Positions 10,725-22,358 of a stretch of 64,000 bases of DNA are shown here, in pieces (positions within the stretch are counted from its first letter, which is position 1; every line of letters starts with the position of its first letter). Source of the stretch: Amblyornis subalaris. Lineage: Eukaryota; Chordata; Aves; Passeriformes; Ptilonorhynchidae. The DNA is taken from assembly GCA_018881555.1 (NCBI GenBank), contig JACAXG010000130.1, positions 1,448,036-1,512,035 of the forward strand, in the 5' to 3' direction. A model generated the notes under the pieces. The model was not told the origin of the DNA. It saw only the letters and a program-made list of their open reading frames with translations, and did no database searches. Position numbers and translations under genes: made by a program.

Positions 10725-11770
10725 TAAAATACAGGCTCCTTAATTGGTGTGTGCTTCTCCAACATGTTTTTAATGAAAAGGCGGCACATAACTCTCGGTT
10801 TGTTGGCTGGCAGAGCCCAATTTACAAAAGTGGGAGTGCGAGATAAGAACAGAGTACATCTGCAGCGCAGGCTGTGCAATGAATCACGCCGTGCCAGAGT
10901 TGAGCAGAATATAATTGAGTCCAACATCTCTGAGCACTTTCACCATAATTAATGATAATCTGTAACAGAGGAATCTGAGATTCCAGTTCAGAGAACTGTT
11001 TAATTAGGCCAAGTAATGAAAGCAGCAGCAGTACAAGAATATGGCCTGCCTCATGATTAATGATTCATGCTACTGAACACAAAAGTGCCGCGCCGTTAAC
11101 TCNGGCGGAGGCTGCGGCGCCCTGGCATTTACAAAATAGTGAAATGCAGCCATTTCTGGGCTTTCAGGATGGAACTGGCAGCATCCTTTCCCCAGCTATT
11201 CACATGATAAATATGGTCGCAAAGGTAACGGTCTCCCCCCGGCCGCCTTTGTTCCGGGGGGCTCTCACACAAACGCGGGATCAGCCCGGACATCAGTATT
11301 AAGGGAAGATCTCCCTGCTCAATAATTAATACCTTCACTTCTAAAGTTGGTCAAACAGCGCTGTTTTCCCTTTGTGCTCGGCTCACACAGGCAAACCCCG
11401 GTNAAATGAGGTGCTCTGGGTGCAGCTCCGCACACACATTGAGCTCGAGGGCAGGAAAAATGGTTCGGTTCAGAAGGTACAAAATGTAAAAGGAAAAAAG
11501 GAAAAAAAAGATGAAGAGATGGTAAGTTTTCTGCAGGCTCCCACTTTTGCTGGGTCAGGATGCAAAATGTAGAGCAATTTGACACGGAATTGCCCTGGAA
11601 GTGTAAGGGACATGACAAAAGAAGTGATAAGACTGCCTGGGGCTTTAACTTACAAGCCAGCAAATTATATGGGTTTTATGTGACTATTTACTCCTCCTTT
11701 CAATGAAACGAGGAGCCCTACTTATCACGGGCCCTGCAGAAGCCCCCGGTACATATGCAAGGTGGGAGAT
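10725..11770. promoter_or_regulatory. Candidate conserved regulatory cluster
   Basis: The core at 10860-11060 contains gcaatgaatcacgcc, gaatataattgagtcc, cataattaatgataatctg, gtttaattaggccaag and catgattaatgattcatg, a notable density of ATTA cores and TGATTAAT-type sites. Further AT-rich motifs occur at 11200-11340 and 11630-11720. No coding content is seen. Confidence 0.42.
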
Positions 11771-12077
11771 AAGAACATTTTCCCGAGGAGCGTGTTCCCT
11801 AATGCCTCCATCCCCCCGGATCAGGGCTCCGTGGGTGCCTGCTGCAGGCGTCGCCTCGGTCCAGCACCCACGGCGACAAATGCCCGTGCAGGGACATTAT
11901 CTGCTCTCTGCCCTAATGGACCAACATTTCCGCCCTCCTCCAGCCCCCCCTGCCTGGGGGACCCCCTGCCCCGCACCCTCACCTTCCCGTCTCCTCCCCC
12001 CTGGCACACACCGACTCCTGCAGCGCCGTGGGGACGCAGGGGCTCTGCTTTCAAAGGGGTTGTGAGGCTGCTCAGGG
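11771..12077. other. Unique GC-rich sequence
   Basis: C-rich sequence (cctccagccccccctgcctg and similar) with open frames on both strands but no recognised product. Confidence 0.35.
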
Positions 12078-12345
12078 GGAATCAGGAACAGAATCACAAT
12101 GTCCTGAGCTGGAAGANACCCACAGGATCATCNANCCAACCCCTGGCCCTGCACNGACACCCCANCAATCCCAGCCTGTGCGTCCCTGGGAGCGTTGTCC
12201 AAACGCTCCTGGNGCTCTGGCAGCCTTGGGGCCGTGCCCATTCCCTGGGGAGCCTGGTCAGTGCTCACCGCCCTCTGGAGGAAGAACCTTTCCCTGATCC
12301 CCATCCCAACCCTGCCCTGACACAATTTCACNCCAGCAGCGAGAA
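12078..12345 (-). mobile_element. CR1 LINE 3' end, second CR1 subfamily
   Basis: Read in reverse, this is a CR1 3' end of a subfamily different from the first two copies. It starts agaatcacaatgtcctgagc and carries gagcgttgtccaaacgctcc and gaagaacctttccctgatcc. The copy at 59465-59800 is its closest relative in the window. It contains several Ns. Confidence 0.82.
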
Positions 12346-13488
12346 ACCAGAGACCACCACAAGATTTTATCAGCACATTTCCCTGGAGAAGAAAAGCTTA
12401 AAGAAAACTCCACCTAAAATGAGAGGAGAATGGATGTGCTGAAATTATAACATCAAATAACGAGCATGGCAACTTTTGAATCTTTAATGGACGTTTTGAA
12501 GAGCTCATAAACTTTTGGGTGAGATTCCAGAGGCTCTGAAGCTGTCAAACACCTCTGAATTGTTTTACAAAGCCGCACTGGGAACCTCAGAGCAGGGAGT
12601 TTCATGTCTGTGGAAGGGGAACGATGGGAGACTCCCGAGGGAGGCAAGGGCAGGAGGAGGAGGAGGAGACTGTGATTAAGGACAGCGTTTTTGAAGATAT
12701 TACTGCCACCNTAGAGAAGGGAAATTCAGGAAACGCACTTGAATTACCAAAAAGACATTGGAGGAGTTTTCAGTGAGCAGATATCCTGAAATACTCAAAA
12801 TCGCCACAGTCCACCCCATTCCATAACTTATCATTAGCAAGTGATTTTAATATTGAAATGAGAGGGGGTTTTGCTCCCTCATGGAAAGATTTCCGCAAGT
12901 CTGAGTTCATCATTTCCGGCACCAATCCCTGCCCTCTCCGCGAGTTTGCCACGAACATTTTTGCAGCTGAAACTCGGCTGAGAGTTCAGGAAGGGAACGC
13001 CGGGACGGGATCTCTGCAGAGAGGNTTTTCGGCTAAAGTTAGCAGCCTCCATCCTTTCCCATCGTCAGCCCAAGAAAAATTAGCACGGTGACGTCTGGCC
13101 CTGCCGAGAAAACAAACAGAGAAGGAAGTGTTGACATCAGCCAGTGCTTTCCACGTCCTGGTGCCAAACTCTGACTTATTTTAGGGTTCTCCAGAAGTCT
13201 CGGGCAGAGTTCAAGGCTTAGGCCGCTGGGAGATGGGGACAGGGAGCCTGGCTCGGCCCTTGGTGAGAATTCCAAACGTGGCCAGGGGGTTTTTCTTGGA
13301 AATTTCTCTAAAAGTTACGCAGAGAGGGAAAAACTCCAATTCATAAAAACTCATGGCTGCAGATGGTTTCCCAAAGCCCTGGTTCACGGGGAGGGAGGGA
13401 GGGAGATCCTTCTCTCTCTAAATACGAGCAAAGGCTGCCCCAGAAATGAGAATTACAGCAGGGCCAGGCACTGAAACGCAGAGGGAAC
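12346..13488. other. Unique sequence with weak AT-rich elements
   Basis: Parts at 12430-12560 and 12765-12970 are AT-rich and complex and could be regulatory. A GGA-type run at 12649-12668 is a minor low-complexity tract. No gene is seen. Confidence 0.3.
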
Positions 13489-13967
13489 CTTGAGGCTGCA
13501 GCCTGGATCCCGGGGCAGCTCTGGGCCCCTCAGGACAAGGGAGACCTGGAGAGGCTGGAGTTGTCTGGGGAAGGGAATGGAGCTGGGAAGGGGCTGGAGC
13601 ACCAGGAGCGGCTGAGGGAGCTGGGAAAGGGGCTCAGCCTGGAGAAAAGGAAGCTCAGGGGGGACCTTCTGGCTCTGCACAGCTCCTGACAGGAGGGGGC
13701 AGCCAGTGTGGGTCAGGCTCTGGGAACAGGGAACAGGGACAAGAGGAGAGGGAACGGCCTCAGGCTGTGCCAGGGAGGCTCGGGTTGGATATTGGGAAAA
13801 TTCCTTCATGGAAAGGGTTGTCAGGTGGAGTCCCCAACCCTGGAGGGATTTCAAAGCCCTGTGGATGTGGCACCTGGGGACATGGGGCAGTGGTGGCTGA
13901 AGGAACTGTTTGAACTCGATGGTCTCGGAGCTTTTCCAACCCAACCCNTTCCAAGGTTNTATGTCCC
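13489..13967 (+). mobile_element. CR1 LINE 3' end, ~480 bp
   Basis: This is one of the longest CR1 copies here. It includes the upstream part gggcccctcaggacaaggga ... gctcagcctggagaaaagga, the core caggctgtgccagggaggct, and the terminus ttccaacccaacccnttcc. It corresponds in reverse to the copy at 20112-20695. There is no intact reverse transcriptase frame. Confidence 0.92.
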
Positions 13968-14254
13968 TTGGCAGTGGTTTGAACAGCCCTCAGCAGGTGT
14001 TTGTCCAGCCTGTCCCACCTGAGCCCCACCAGCAGCTCCAGGAGAGCACAAACCCAGCAGTTTGACACCTTGCACCAACCAAGGGACACCCTTGGTGCTG
14101 GGATTCAGAGATTCCCAGCAGTGCTTGATGGGAATTCTGACCCCAGGGAGGGNATGGCCCAGAGCAGCTCCCTCTGTCCTCCCTGCCTGGAGAGCAGCAG
14201 AGGCTGCAGATCCATCTGCAGAGAGCCAAACAAACTCCAGGAGTCCCTGGACTG
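13968..14254. other. Unique sequence, nothing recognised
   Basis: Short mixed-composition stretch between a CR1 and an AT-rich block. No gene is seen. Confidence 0.35.
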
Positions 14255-14860
14255 ACTAATGCCACCATTGGAAGAGCTGGATTTATTGACTTTGCAGAAT
14301 CAATAGCTATTTTTATTAATCATCTTTAGATAGCAGGATGCTCCTACTATATCTCTTTCAGTGACTAATACAATAAATTTCCCCTTTTGATGTTCCCTGA
14401 CATTTGAGCAAATTAAATGGAGCATTAAATATGATCCTCTTTGGGACAAAAGTGGGCAGAATCATTTGTGACTACTTTATTAACTGTTCCGAGAGCACCG
14501 GCAGCACCTTCCAAAGTGTTGTTCAGCATGCCATGTTTATTATTATTCAAATTTTCCACAGCACCGCTATATTACTATGGATCAAATGGTTTTACTCCNG
14601 CGAAATGGAAATATTTCCGCATTTCCTTTTGTTTTGAAGGCGGCACCAGCCGAGGGACCAGAGTCCATCTTTGCTCGGTGTGTTGCAGGAAATATTTGGG
14701 GTATTTTTGCTCCCAAAATGGATGACAACCCTTAAAAAGTTCACATTTATGTGGTTTTGATACGAAATTGTTAAATTAATATTTTTAAATGGTGGTTGAG
14801 TAAGAATTGTGATTTTATTGTGAAAAAGCGACGCCAATTTTCATGCTTAGACAAACGGGC
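14255..14860. promoter_or_regulatory. Candidate conserved regulatory block
   Basis: AT-rich 600-bp block with tttttattaatcatctttag, gactaatacaataaatttcc, gagcaaattaaatggagc and gtttattattattcaaattt. It has no repeat and no convincing frame. The transition from the GC-rich CR1 side is sharp. Confidence 0.4.
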
Positions 14861-15654
14861 AGTTAAACATTACAGCCTGGAAAACTGAACAGGGGGAATT
14901 TCCCAGAGTGGGGGTCCCTGACCCCCAACCAGATCCCAGGAAGGTCCTCGTGGTTCCTGGTGTGTTTTCCCTGAGCAGCCACGTTACTGCCAAAGCATTT
15001 CAAATCAGCTATTCCTGGCATTCGCATTTAAACCTCCAAAGAACAGGAAAAACTAAACCCAATCCAATGACCCCACTTGGATACTCCCTTTATCCCCTCA
15101 TTCCAGGGGAGGGTGTTCAGGAGGAGCGATGGGAAGCCCCTCAGCCCCTGGATGTGCCTCCATAGGAGATGAAGGTTCCCCAGCTCCCACTCCCTCCAAA
15201 GCTGGGAGCAGCATTCCCACCGCGTCCCCCGGAGCGAGGGGCCCTCCGGAGCCGCTCGGGGCAAACACTGGAGTTTCAGATTAGGGAGATAATTGACATC
15301 AAATAAGAACCAATTGACATCAAATCAGAACCATCCGGGATTTTAGAGCCAGGACNAGCCCAGACACGAACCGGGATTGGGTCTGGAGCGCGAGGAGGGA
15401 TCGCAGCTGCCCCCTCCCCAGTGCCTTCCCGGAGCAGCGATCCAGGGGAGGTAGCACAGCTCATTAGCCCTGCAGAGGAGCTAATTAACCCAAGCCCAGC
15501 ATTGTCTCAACACAACTCTGCCGTTCCCAGCGNCCAAGAGGTGCCAAATCCAGCTCTGGAGGCAGATGGCTGCCCCTGGAAGGCCCTGCTGTGGCAGCCT
15601 GGGTGGCACAGGACACCCCTGGCACAGTCCCTGCATCCCCACCCCCCATGGACA
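14861..15654. other. Unique sequence; small AT-rich repeat
   Basis: The motif attgacatcaaat occurs twice at about 15292 and 15313 (a 21-bp direct repeat), with agctaattaaccc at 15480. Otherwise ordinary sequence without a gene. Confidence 0.35.
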
Positions 15655-15968
15655 GCTCTGGGGAGCACCCGGCTGCATTCCTGGGCGCTGACGTCCCAGC
15701 AGCAGAATCCCAGGATCGCTGGGATTGGAAAAACCCTCCAGGATTGGGTCCAAGCTATGCCTGATGCCCACCTTGTCCCCAGCCCAGAACAATGAGTGCC
15801 ACCTCCAGGAATTCCCTGGACACCTCCAGGGATGGGCACTCCAAACCCCCCTGGGCAGTTCCAGTGCCTGACCACCCTTTCCATGGAGAAATTCCTGCTG
15901 CTGTCCAACCTAAGCCTCCCCTGGCACAGCCTGAGGCCATTTCCCCTTGTCCTGTCCCTGGTTACACC
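15655..15968 (-). mobile_element. CR1 LINE 3' end with extended terminus
   Basis: Minus-strand CR1 core: gtgcctgaccaccctttcc, gtccaacctaagcctcccct, cccttgtcctgtccctggt. To its left, beyond the usual cagaatcccaggatc end, about 45 bp (from ggggagcacccggctgc) are shared with the copy at 20112. The two elements therefore share more than the standard CR1 terminus. Confidence 0.88.
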
Positions 15969-16519
15969 ACACCACAAAACAATTCTTCCACACGTTCCCC
16001 NGAGATAAAACATCATTGCAGGAAACTGAAAATATAAATGATTTGCCAAGATTTATTCCTTATTGGGAAAAAACACTGAGGGGAAAAAAAGTCCCAAGAT
16101 NATGTGAATTAGCTACTCAGGTCCCACCATTTTTTAANGAGAGCAAAGTTACTCTTTTGAGTATTTCCTTTATTTATTTTTTCCTTCATAATGTAATTTA
16201 AAATAAAATAGTCATATATTAAGATAATGAGAGNACAGATTAANCCCTCTNCTCTTGCTGCANTTTCCTTCCTTAGGACAGACCCAGAGCCAAGTGTTCC
16301 CAAGGATGCTGTGGATTGGTCCCTACCCTGGTGAGGAGAGCCACAGCCACACCCAGCACCCNGAGAAGGTAAAAAGGGCTTAGACACACTCAAGCATTTT
16401 TAATTTCTGGGCAATATTTTGTATTTTAGCATTGGGAAAGGAAGAAAAACGAGGAAGAGCTCATTTCTGCCTCTTGGAACAGGATGGGGAGAAGGACCTG
16501 AGGCTCTGCCCNATCTCAG
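15969..16519. other. AT-rich unique sequence
   Basis: AT-rich at 16060-16250 (ttcctttatttattttttcc, taaaataaaatagtcatata), with five or six isolated Ns. No gene or recognisable element is seen. Confidence 0.35.
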
Positions 16520-16800
16520 CAGGGCCACTGCAATGAGCTGTGTGCAATAAGCCCAGCCTTGTCACCAGGCTCCTCTCAGCCGAGCTGAAGATTAAAGGCT
16601 CTATTCCTGGAGGGTTCCCGTGGCATTTACTCAGGGATTTTGATCGAGCTTTGTGTGATGGGCTACCTAACACACCTCTCCCAACCTTAAGAGCTAACAG
16701 GAATTTGGTATCTCTCGACATGGATTTCTCGCTGTACTGGGGGATATTTGGCAAACATCTCGAGACTGTAGCCGGGCAAAGACAGGAGGGAAAATGAAAG
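16520..16800. promoter_or_regulatory. Candidate conserved element
   Basis: Complex sequence including gaagattaaaggctctattc, gggattttgatcgagctttg and atatttggcaaacatctcg. An 85-codon plus-strand frame spans 16540-16797 and opposing minus-strand frames are open too. No known domain is seen, so regulatory sequence is the simpler reading. Confidence 0.28.
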
Positions 16801-17257
16801 GAGGGCAGAAAAGTGGCCAAAGATTCAGAGCAAACATTTAGATTCAAGGGCAAAGTCTGTGTGGATACAGAGCCGGTGTGGATGTTAAACCCACAGGTTT
16901 AACTATGGGGGCATAATTTTCCNTGGGCCATATCCATGGGGTGCCCCAGGCAGCCAGAGCTGGGCACCAGAACAACCCCAGAGCCGCTGCAGGGACCGTG
17001 GCCTGCAGTGCCACGGGAAGGGTGGGGTGTGGTGCAGCCAGAGGAAATACAGGAATGTGCTCAGAGATCTTCAGTGCCACGAAAATTCCATAAATGTAAG
17101 AGGAAATAGAGGTGTGACAAAGGGTTGAGGTTACCAGAACATAAAACGCTTGTTACAGCCTCACTCNGCTCCACACAGCACCCANGGCAGCCACNGAGAC
17201 TCCTCCTCNTGTCAGCATGATCAAACCCCAAACNAAACCCCAAAATCACACCAGGCT
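16801..17257. other. Unique sequence, nothing recognised
   Basis: Mixed sequence with several isolated Ns and no gene. Confidence 0.35.
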
Positions 17258-17337
17258 GTCCCTGCCCTTGCNCGGGGTTTGGAANGAGATGCTCTTNAAG
17301 GCCCTTTCCAATCCAAACCATTCTGTGTTTNCATGAA
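17258..17337 (+). mobile_element. Short CR1 3' terminus
   Basis: Only the last ~80 bp of a CR1 remain: aaggccctttccaatccaaaccattctgtg with Ns, followed by a short (AATC)n run at 17348-17365. Confidence 0.75.
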
Positions 17338-19594
17338 CCTCCTCAAAAAAATCAATCAATCAATCCCANCACTTGGCACTGGTGCACAAGCAAGAAAACC
17401 CAAAGGATGTTCAATAAAGAACAACCAACAGCACCAGCATTGCCAGCAGGACAAGAGATTTGCTGGCAGTGCTGCCTCCACGACAGAGGAGCTGTGTGCA
17501 GGTAAATTCCCAGATTTCCTTGGGCTTTGTTGTGAATCACAGGGAAGTGTGGGCTGGGCTGGTGCACAATGCCCTTCCCAACACAGCAACAGCCCACCCC
17601 TGCACGGGGATAACATCCTGAAGGCTCTAAAAGCACTGCTCCCCAAAAGCGTCAGCAGGGGACTGGGACATTTGCTGCTGTGAGCGGAGAGCAGAGGAAG
17701 TGGCCACACGACCCATCGAAGACCGAGGGGCAAAGCTGGCACCGTGCACGTGCTGTGCTGGGCCAGGCTGCACACGGGGCTGCCTGCGGGTTCCCTGGGG
17801 CAGTCCCACGTGTGAGCTTTCCCCTGTGCTCTGGGGACATTTAAAANCTTAAAGCCATCGCCTTAAAACCACCCCACCAGGCGGGGCCGAGAGCCAGGAG
17901 AGCTGTTCTGGCAGCAGGTCGGGCACAGCTGGCAGTGCCAGCTCACCCAGGGACACACCGTGGGCATGNNNGGTCTCTGGNGGGAAAAAGTGTTTTAAAA
18001 TGCTTGTTCAAACATCAGCAGTGAGGGGAAGAGTGNTTTAACCTCAGTCCCACACAGTGCCAGGTGAGCTGGGCCGTTGGTGCAGCCCAGGAAAAGGGCA
18101 GAAGGGCTCTCCTAGGAATGTTTGCCACAGGAATGCTGCTCTCCTGGGCTCCGTGGAATTGCAGAAGGCTACAGAAAGCCCTGGGGGTCACCCCAAGGCC
18201 TGTGGTGCCAGAGCCCTTCCCTCACCACAGCCAGGGGCTGGGCACCTTTTAATTCCCCTGTTCCCATCGCTGCAGGTCAGGAACACCAAATTCCAGGGGC
18301 ACATCCAGCTGNGCCTCCCCACAGAAGCACTGCAGCAATAACAACATCCCAGCTGCAGCCACAATCCCGGGAATCAGCATCAGTGGCGTCCAAAACCCCG
18401 CGGAAACTCCTCAGCTCTTGCCCAAAGGCATTCATCAACGACAGCACCTTTTATTCCCATTCCCAATGGACTGGTTTTATTGGGGACTTTTAAGGAAATG
18501 GGCAGGGGAAATAGGCCCTGGCTGAGTTGCTCTGTCTGCAGGAAAAGGCGCTGGGGGAAGTTTTACCTTCACGCTCGGAGGGGATGAGCTGGAGCCGTGC
18601 TCGCCTCACTGAGCCCAGCCAGCTCCAACNCGCAGAGACGGAGCAGCTCCTGCTGCTGGAAAAGCTCTGGGAAGGGGAGCACCAGCACCTCAGCCCCCAG
18701 CCAAACACCCAAGAGGCTGGGGGGGGATGAAGGGGGAAAATATCCAGGAGAATCAGAGGGAATTCAAGGGCAGGTGGTCCCTGTGAGGGTGGAGAGATGG
18801 AGAAATCTCCTCCATTTGTGATGGAGAAATTCTCTGGGATCATCCCGCCTGGAGAGGGGAGAAGGCTGCAGGAAGCAATTGGATGGGTGCAAAGGGTTCT
18901 GGGAGAGTTTCTGACAGAGAAAAAGCAGCAGGGAGAGGGGACAGAAGGATGGAAAAGGGTGGGAGAGAGCAGGGAAGAGCTGGGCCAGATCAAAGAGAAG
19001 CACCGGCCCTTGGGGACTCCTGTGAGGTTTCATTTAAGTCCGTACTGAAAAGAAAAAATCAATTAAATTAACAAAATGGTTTACATTAGAATTCATCAAA
19101 ATTACCCTTCAAAGAACAAAAAAAAAGCTTTAAGCAGAGTGATATTTTTATAACTCTGGCTCTGTGTCCGACACGTCCTCCCGGCTCCGGGAATGCAGNG
19201 CGGGCCCAGCTCCTGTGCTCTGCTCTGCCCCAGCATGGGGTGTGAGCACTTAACCCCATCCCCAGGGAAACACTCCCTGCAGTTCATTGGAGACCCTCTG
19301 GAAATGAAAGGGAATGTGATCTAGCCCTGTAATAACACCCTCAGATCCAGGATTTTGGATGTATCTCCCATGGCACCATCCCTGCCTCCTGCCTCCTTCC
19401 CTGCACCCACATCCCCTTTTTATAACCTCCCCAGAGGAAACTGAAGCCTGCTTTGGCATTTTGTAAAATTCTAATTTATCATTGCCAATAGAGGCTTTCA
19501 CTGCAAAAAAAACCTCGGTGGTTTCTTGCCTCAGAAATTTTCAGCTTCAGGACAGGCTTAAACCGAGGGGCNGCTTCCCAAAATGTGTGTCCTT
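17338..19594. other. Long unique interval, no gene recognised
   Basis: About 2.2 kb of mixed sequence. A triple N occurs at 17969-17971. At 18800-18850 a gatggagaaat motif is repeated (18796 and 18820). Open frames of 60-167 codons lack recognisable domains. Parts at 18990-19110 are AT-rich but short. Confidence 0.35.
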
Positions 19595-19680
19595 AGGGAA
19601 TCCTGGAACGGCCTGGGTCGGGAGGGACCTTAAAGCTCGCCTCATTCCAACAGTGTCCTTGCAGCAGCCTGGATGACGAG
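19595..19680 (-). mobile_element. Short CR1 3' terminus
   Basis: Minus-strand CR1 end: gaatcctggaacggcctggg then gggagggaccttaaagctcg. About 85 bp remain. Confidence 0.8.
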
Positions 19681-20111
19681 TGGAGAGAGAGGAGGAACCC
19701 CACTGTTCTCATCAGCGAGAGCTGTTCCACTGCTTTTTTTATTAATGCAAGTGTTAAACGAGACCACACATTCCTGACAATGTACATTCCCCTGCTGGAG
19801 CTGTGTGGACAGGTGGACAGGGGAACAGGGAATTAAACCAGAGGAGGCTGTGGTTGAACATGCAACACCGCTTGTGGCCGTGTATGCCTAAAATAAAGGG
19901 CTGGCAGCTGAAAATCCCCGTGGAAGAGTGTTTCCTCACATCCTAGGCTGCTATTTCGTGGCAGAAATGGGAGAAAATGGATTTATTTTTTCAACTGACT
20001 TGAAAGAAAGTTGTCTGTTTTAAAAGCTGTCTGAACTGGGAATGGCACGGTCTGTCCAGAGCCGTGGTTATCTCTCTGTGATCACCTTCTCCAGAGCGTG
20101 AGTGCCTCTGG
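19681..20111. other. Unique sequence, nothing recognised
   Basis: Contains a T run at 19733-19740 and AT-rich sequence around 19980-20030. No gene is seen. Confidence 0.35.
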
Positions 20112-20695
20112 GTTTGGGGAGGACCCGGCTGCAGTTCTGGGCACAGATGACCCAGCAACAGAATCCCAGGATCACTGAGACTGGAAAAGCCCTCCCAGAC
20201 CAGAGTCCAAGCTGTGCCCGATCCTCACCTTGTCCCCAGCCCAGAGCCCTGAGTGCCACGGTCACAAATTCCGTGGACACCTCCGGGGATGGGGACTCCA
20301 AACCTCCCTGGGCAGTTCCTATGCCTGACCACTCTTTCCATGAGGAAATTCCTGCTGATGTCCAACCCGAGCCTCCCCTGGCACAACTCGAGGCTGTTCC
20401 CTCTCCTCCTGTCCCTGCTCCCTGGGAGCAGAGCCCAACCCCCCCGGCTGTCCCCTCCTGTCAGGAGTTGTGCAGAGCCAGAAGGTTCCTCCTGAGCCTC
20501 CTTTTCTCCAGGCTGAGCCCCTTTCCCAGCTCCCTCAGCCGCTCCTGGGGCTCCAGCCCCTTCCCAGCTCCATTCACTGCCCTGGACATGCTCCAGCCCC
20601 TCAGTGTCCTTCTTGTCCTGAGGGGCCCAGAACTGNACACAGCCCTGGAGGTGTGACCCCAGCAGTGCCAGCACAGGGGGACCATCACTGCCCCT
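20112..20695 (-). mobile_element. CR1 LINE 3' end, longest copy
   Basis: Minus-strand CR1 of about 580 bp. It has gtcaggagttgtgcagagcc, cttttctccaggctgagccc, ccagcccctcagtgtcc and an upstream end at gtgccagcacagggggacc. The left end begins with ggggaggacccggctgcag, the same extra segment as at 15655. A 285-codon minus-strand frame across it is a translation of CR1 3' UTR, not a protein. Confidence 0.93.
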
Positions 20696-20705
20696 CATCC
20701 AAGAC

Positions 20706-20800
20706 GATAAAGAGAAGGATCTTGGATGAAGAGAAGGATCTTGGATGAGGAGAAGGACCTTGGATGAGGAGAAGGACCTTGGATGAGGAGAAGCCTCTGG
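20706..20800. repeat. 19-bp tandem repeat, five copies
   Basis: Units of gatgaagagaaggatcttg and its variant gatgaggagaaggaccttg recur every 19 bp from 20706. The array abuts the 5' truncation point of the CR1 copy. Confidence 0.9.
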
Positions 20801-20974
20801 GATGAAGAGGCTGGGGAACAGCCACAGATATTTTCCCGTGGCCACGTGCTGCGATATCCAAACCACAGACAGATGAATCCCATCCTCAAGGAAACCTTCC
20901 TCGGGATTCACATGGATGCTGGGGAGCAGCAGCTGCTTCAAACCCCCGAAATAAGCCCCCTTTTCTCCTGTCCC

Positions 20975-21260
20975 TCTCTCCCGACCCGGCTGCGGCCGGC
21001 NCGGCGCACGGAGGGAATTGCGGCAGCCTCCGAGGCGGCGCTGCCCGGGCTCCCCGCGCACCGCAGCATTTGTCATTGCCAAAACAGCGGCGTTTAATTA
21101 AGTGTTGTGAGCAGCCTAGTGAGAAACACACTTTAAATTAAACCTCTGGCCACGCAGCCATTGGTTCCCGGGCTCCGGAACGATCGGCGGGGGCTCCCAG
21201 AAATCCCCGCTCCCGGGGGAGCGGCACCCCCGGNGCCTCGGGAACGCTCCGCTCCCCCCA
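20975..21260. other. CpG island-like region
   Basis: Dense CpG (ctgcggccggcncggcgcac, gatcggcgggggctccc) interrupted at 21060-21150 by AT-rich motifs including cggcgtttaattaagtgttg and ctttaaattaaacctctgg. Confidence 0.5.
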
Positions 21261-21540
21261 CCGCAGCTTATTAAAGCGCCTCTAATTATTTCTTACTTTT
21301 AAACAGCGCTGGAGGAAGGCCGTAATTAATGTGCCCGCCGCTAAACATTTTAGTTACTCTCCATATATTCAGGTAGGATCAGGAAAATGCGCCACGGGTT
21401 CGGGTTTATCCAAAGCGCTCGGCAAATTATCCTGGGGTGCGTCAGGCCCTCGTTAAGGTAACGGGGTAAATTAGTGTAACACCTCGGTAGTGACCAATGG
21501 GCACAACTGCATAAAGATTTTAATTTTCAAAATGGTTTTA
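21261..21540. promoter_or_regulatory. Candidate conserved element next to CpG island
   Basis: Contains gcttattaaagcgcctctaa, ggccgtaattaatgtgcc, ctaaacattttagttactc and ggggtaaattagtgtaacac. The pairing of a CpG island with ATTA-rich sequence is characteristic of developmental regulatory loci. The call rests on composition and motifs. Confidence 0.4.
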
Positions 21541-21600
21541 CAATTTTTTTTTTTTACAATTTTTTTTTTACAATTTTTTTTTTACAATTTTTACATTTAC
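21541..21600. repeat. ACAA(T)n tandem repeat
   Basis: Four copies of a unit made of acaa plus a T run of decreasing length occur in 60 bp, probably a locally duplicated poly-T tract. Confidence 0.85.
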
Positions 21601-22187
21601 AGATTACGGAAGGTACTGAAATTAATGACGCAGGAGTGAGACGGAAAAAATTCCCAGCCTTAAAATGTGTTGATTGTGGTTTTTCCATGGGAGAGAAATA
21701 TTTCACCCGAACTGTTTTTTCCAGGAGAAAGGATCCTGCTGCATAATGATCCTCCTGAAAACCATAATTGTGAGTAGCAGGTAAGAGACATCCCGGTGAC
21801 ATTCAGGCATTTTTCTTGCCAACTGCAAACACGCATTTGTCTCCTGGAAATTCAAATCGGGATTGACACTTGTGTGGATAAATCCATGTGCATCCAGAGA
21901 AATGAATGACTTCCTCGCAAATATTGTNTCTGTAGATGTGGTGAAGGGGGAAGATATTTGATCCCGTGGGTACCAGGGAAGGAGGCTCCAAAGGTGTCCA
22001 GGGGGTGACCCTGACCCCGTCCCCAGGACAGAGCCACCCCAGGCAGGGCTAGCCATGGATCCTCAGGCCTTTTTCCAGCTTCTCTCTTTGGACAGGAGGT
22101 GTTTTCCAGCTGCAAACAAAACCAGAAATATTTGTGGTCACAGGTATTTTCTGGACATTCCAAGCAATCTGGAGAGAAATATCCAAG
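21601..22187. other. Unique sequence, nothing recognised
   Basis: Mixed sequence with minus-strand frames up to 117 codons that show no known domain. Confidence 0.35.
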
Positions 22188-22358
22188 CTGTGGCTGCCCC
22201 TGGATCCCCAGAAGTGTCCAAAGCCAGGCTGGATGGGGCTTGGAGCAGCCTGGGATAGTGGAAGGTGTCCCTGCCCCTGGAAGCTGTCNCTGCCCATGGC
22301 AGGGGTGGGACTGGGTGGGCTTTAAGGTCCCTTGCGTCCCAAACCAGCCTGGGATTGA
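22188..22358 (+). mobile_element. CR1 LINE 3' end, short
   Basis: The copy begins abruptly at aagctgtggctgcccctgg. It contains a small internal duplication (tccctgcccctggaagctg before the usual ctgcccatggcagg), then gggctttaaggtcccttgcg. Confidence 0.88.

Noticed and set aside
20225..21082. 285-codon minus-strand frame
   Set aside because: Most of it is CR1 3' UTR and the 19-bp repeat; no reverse transcriptase or endonuclease motif is present.
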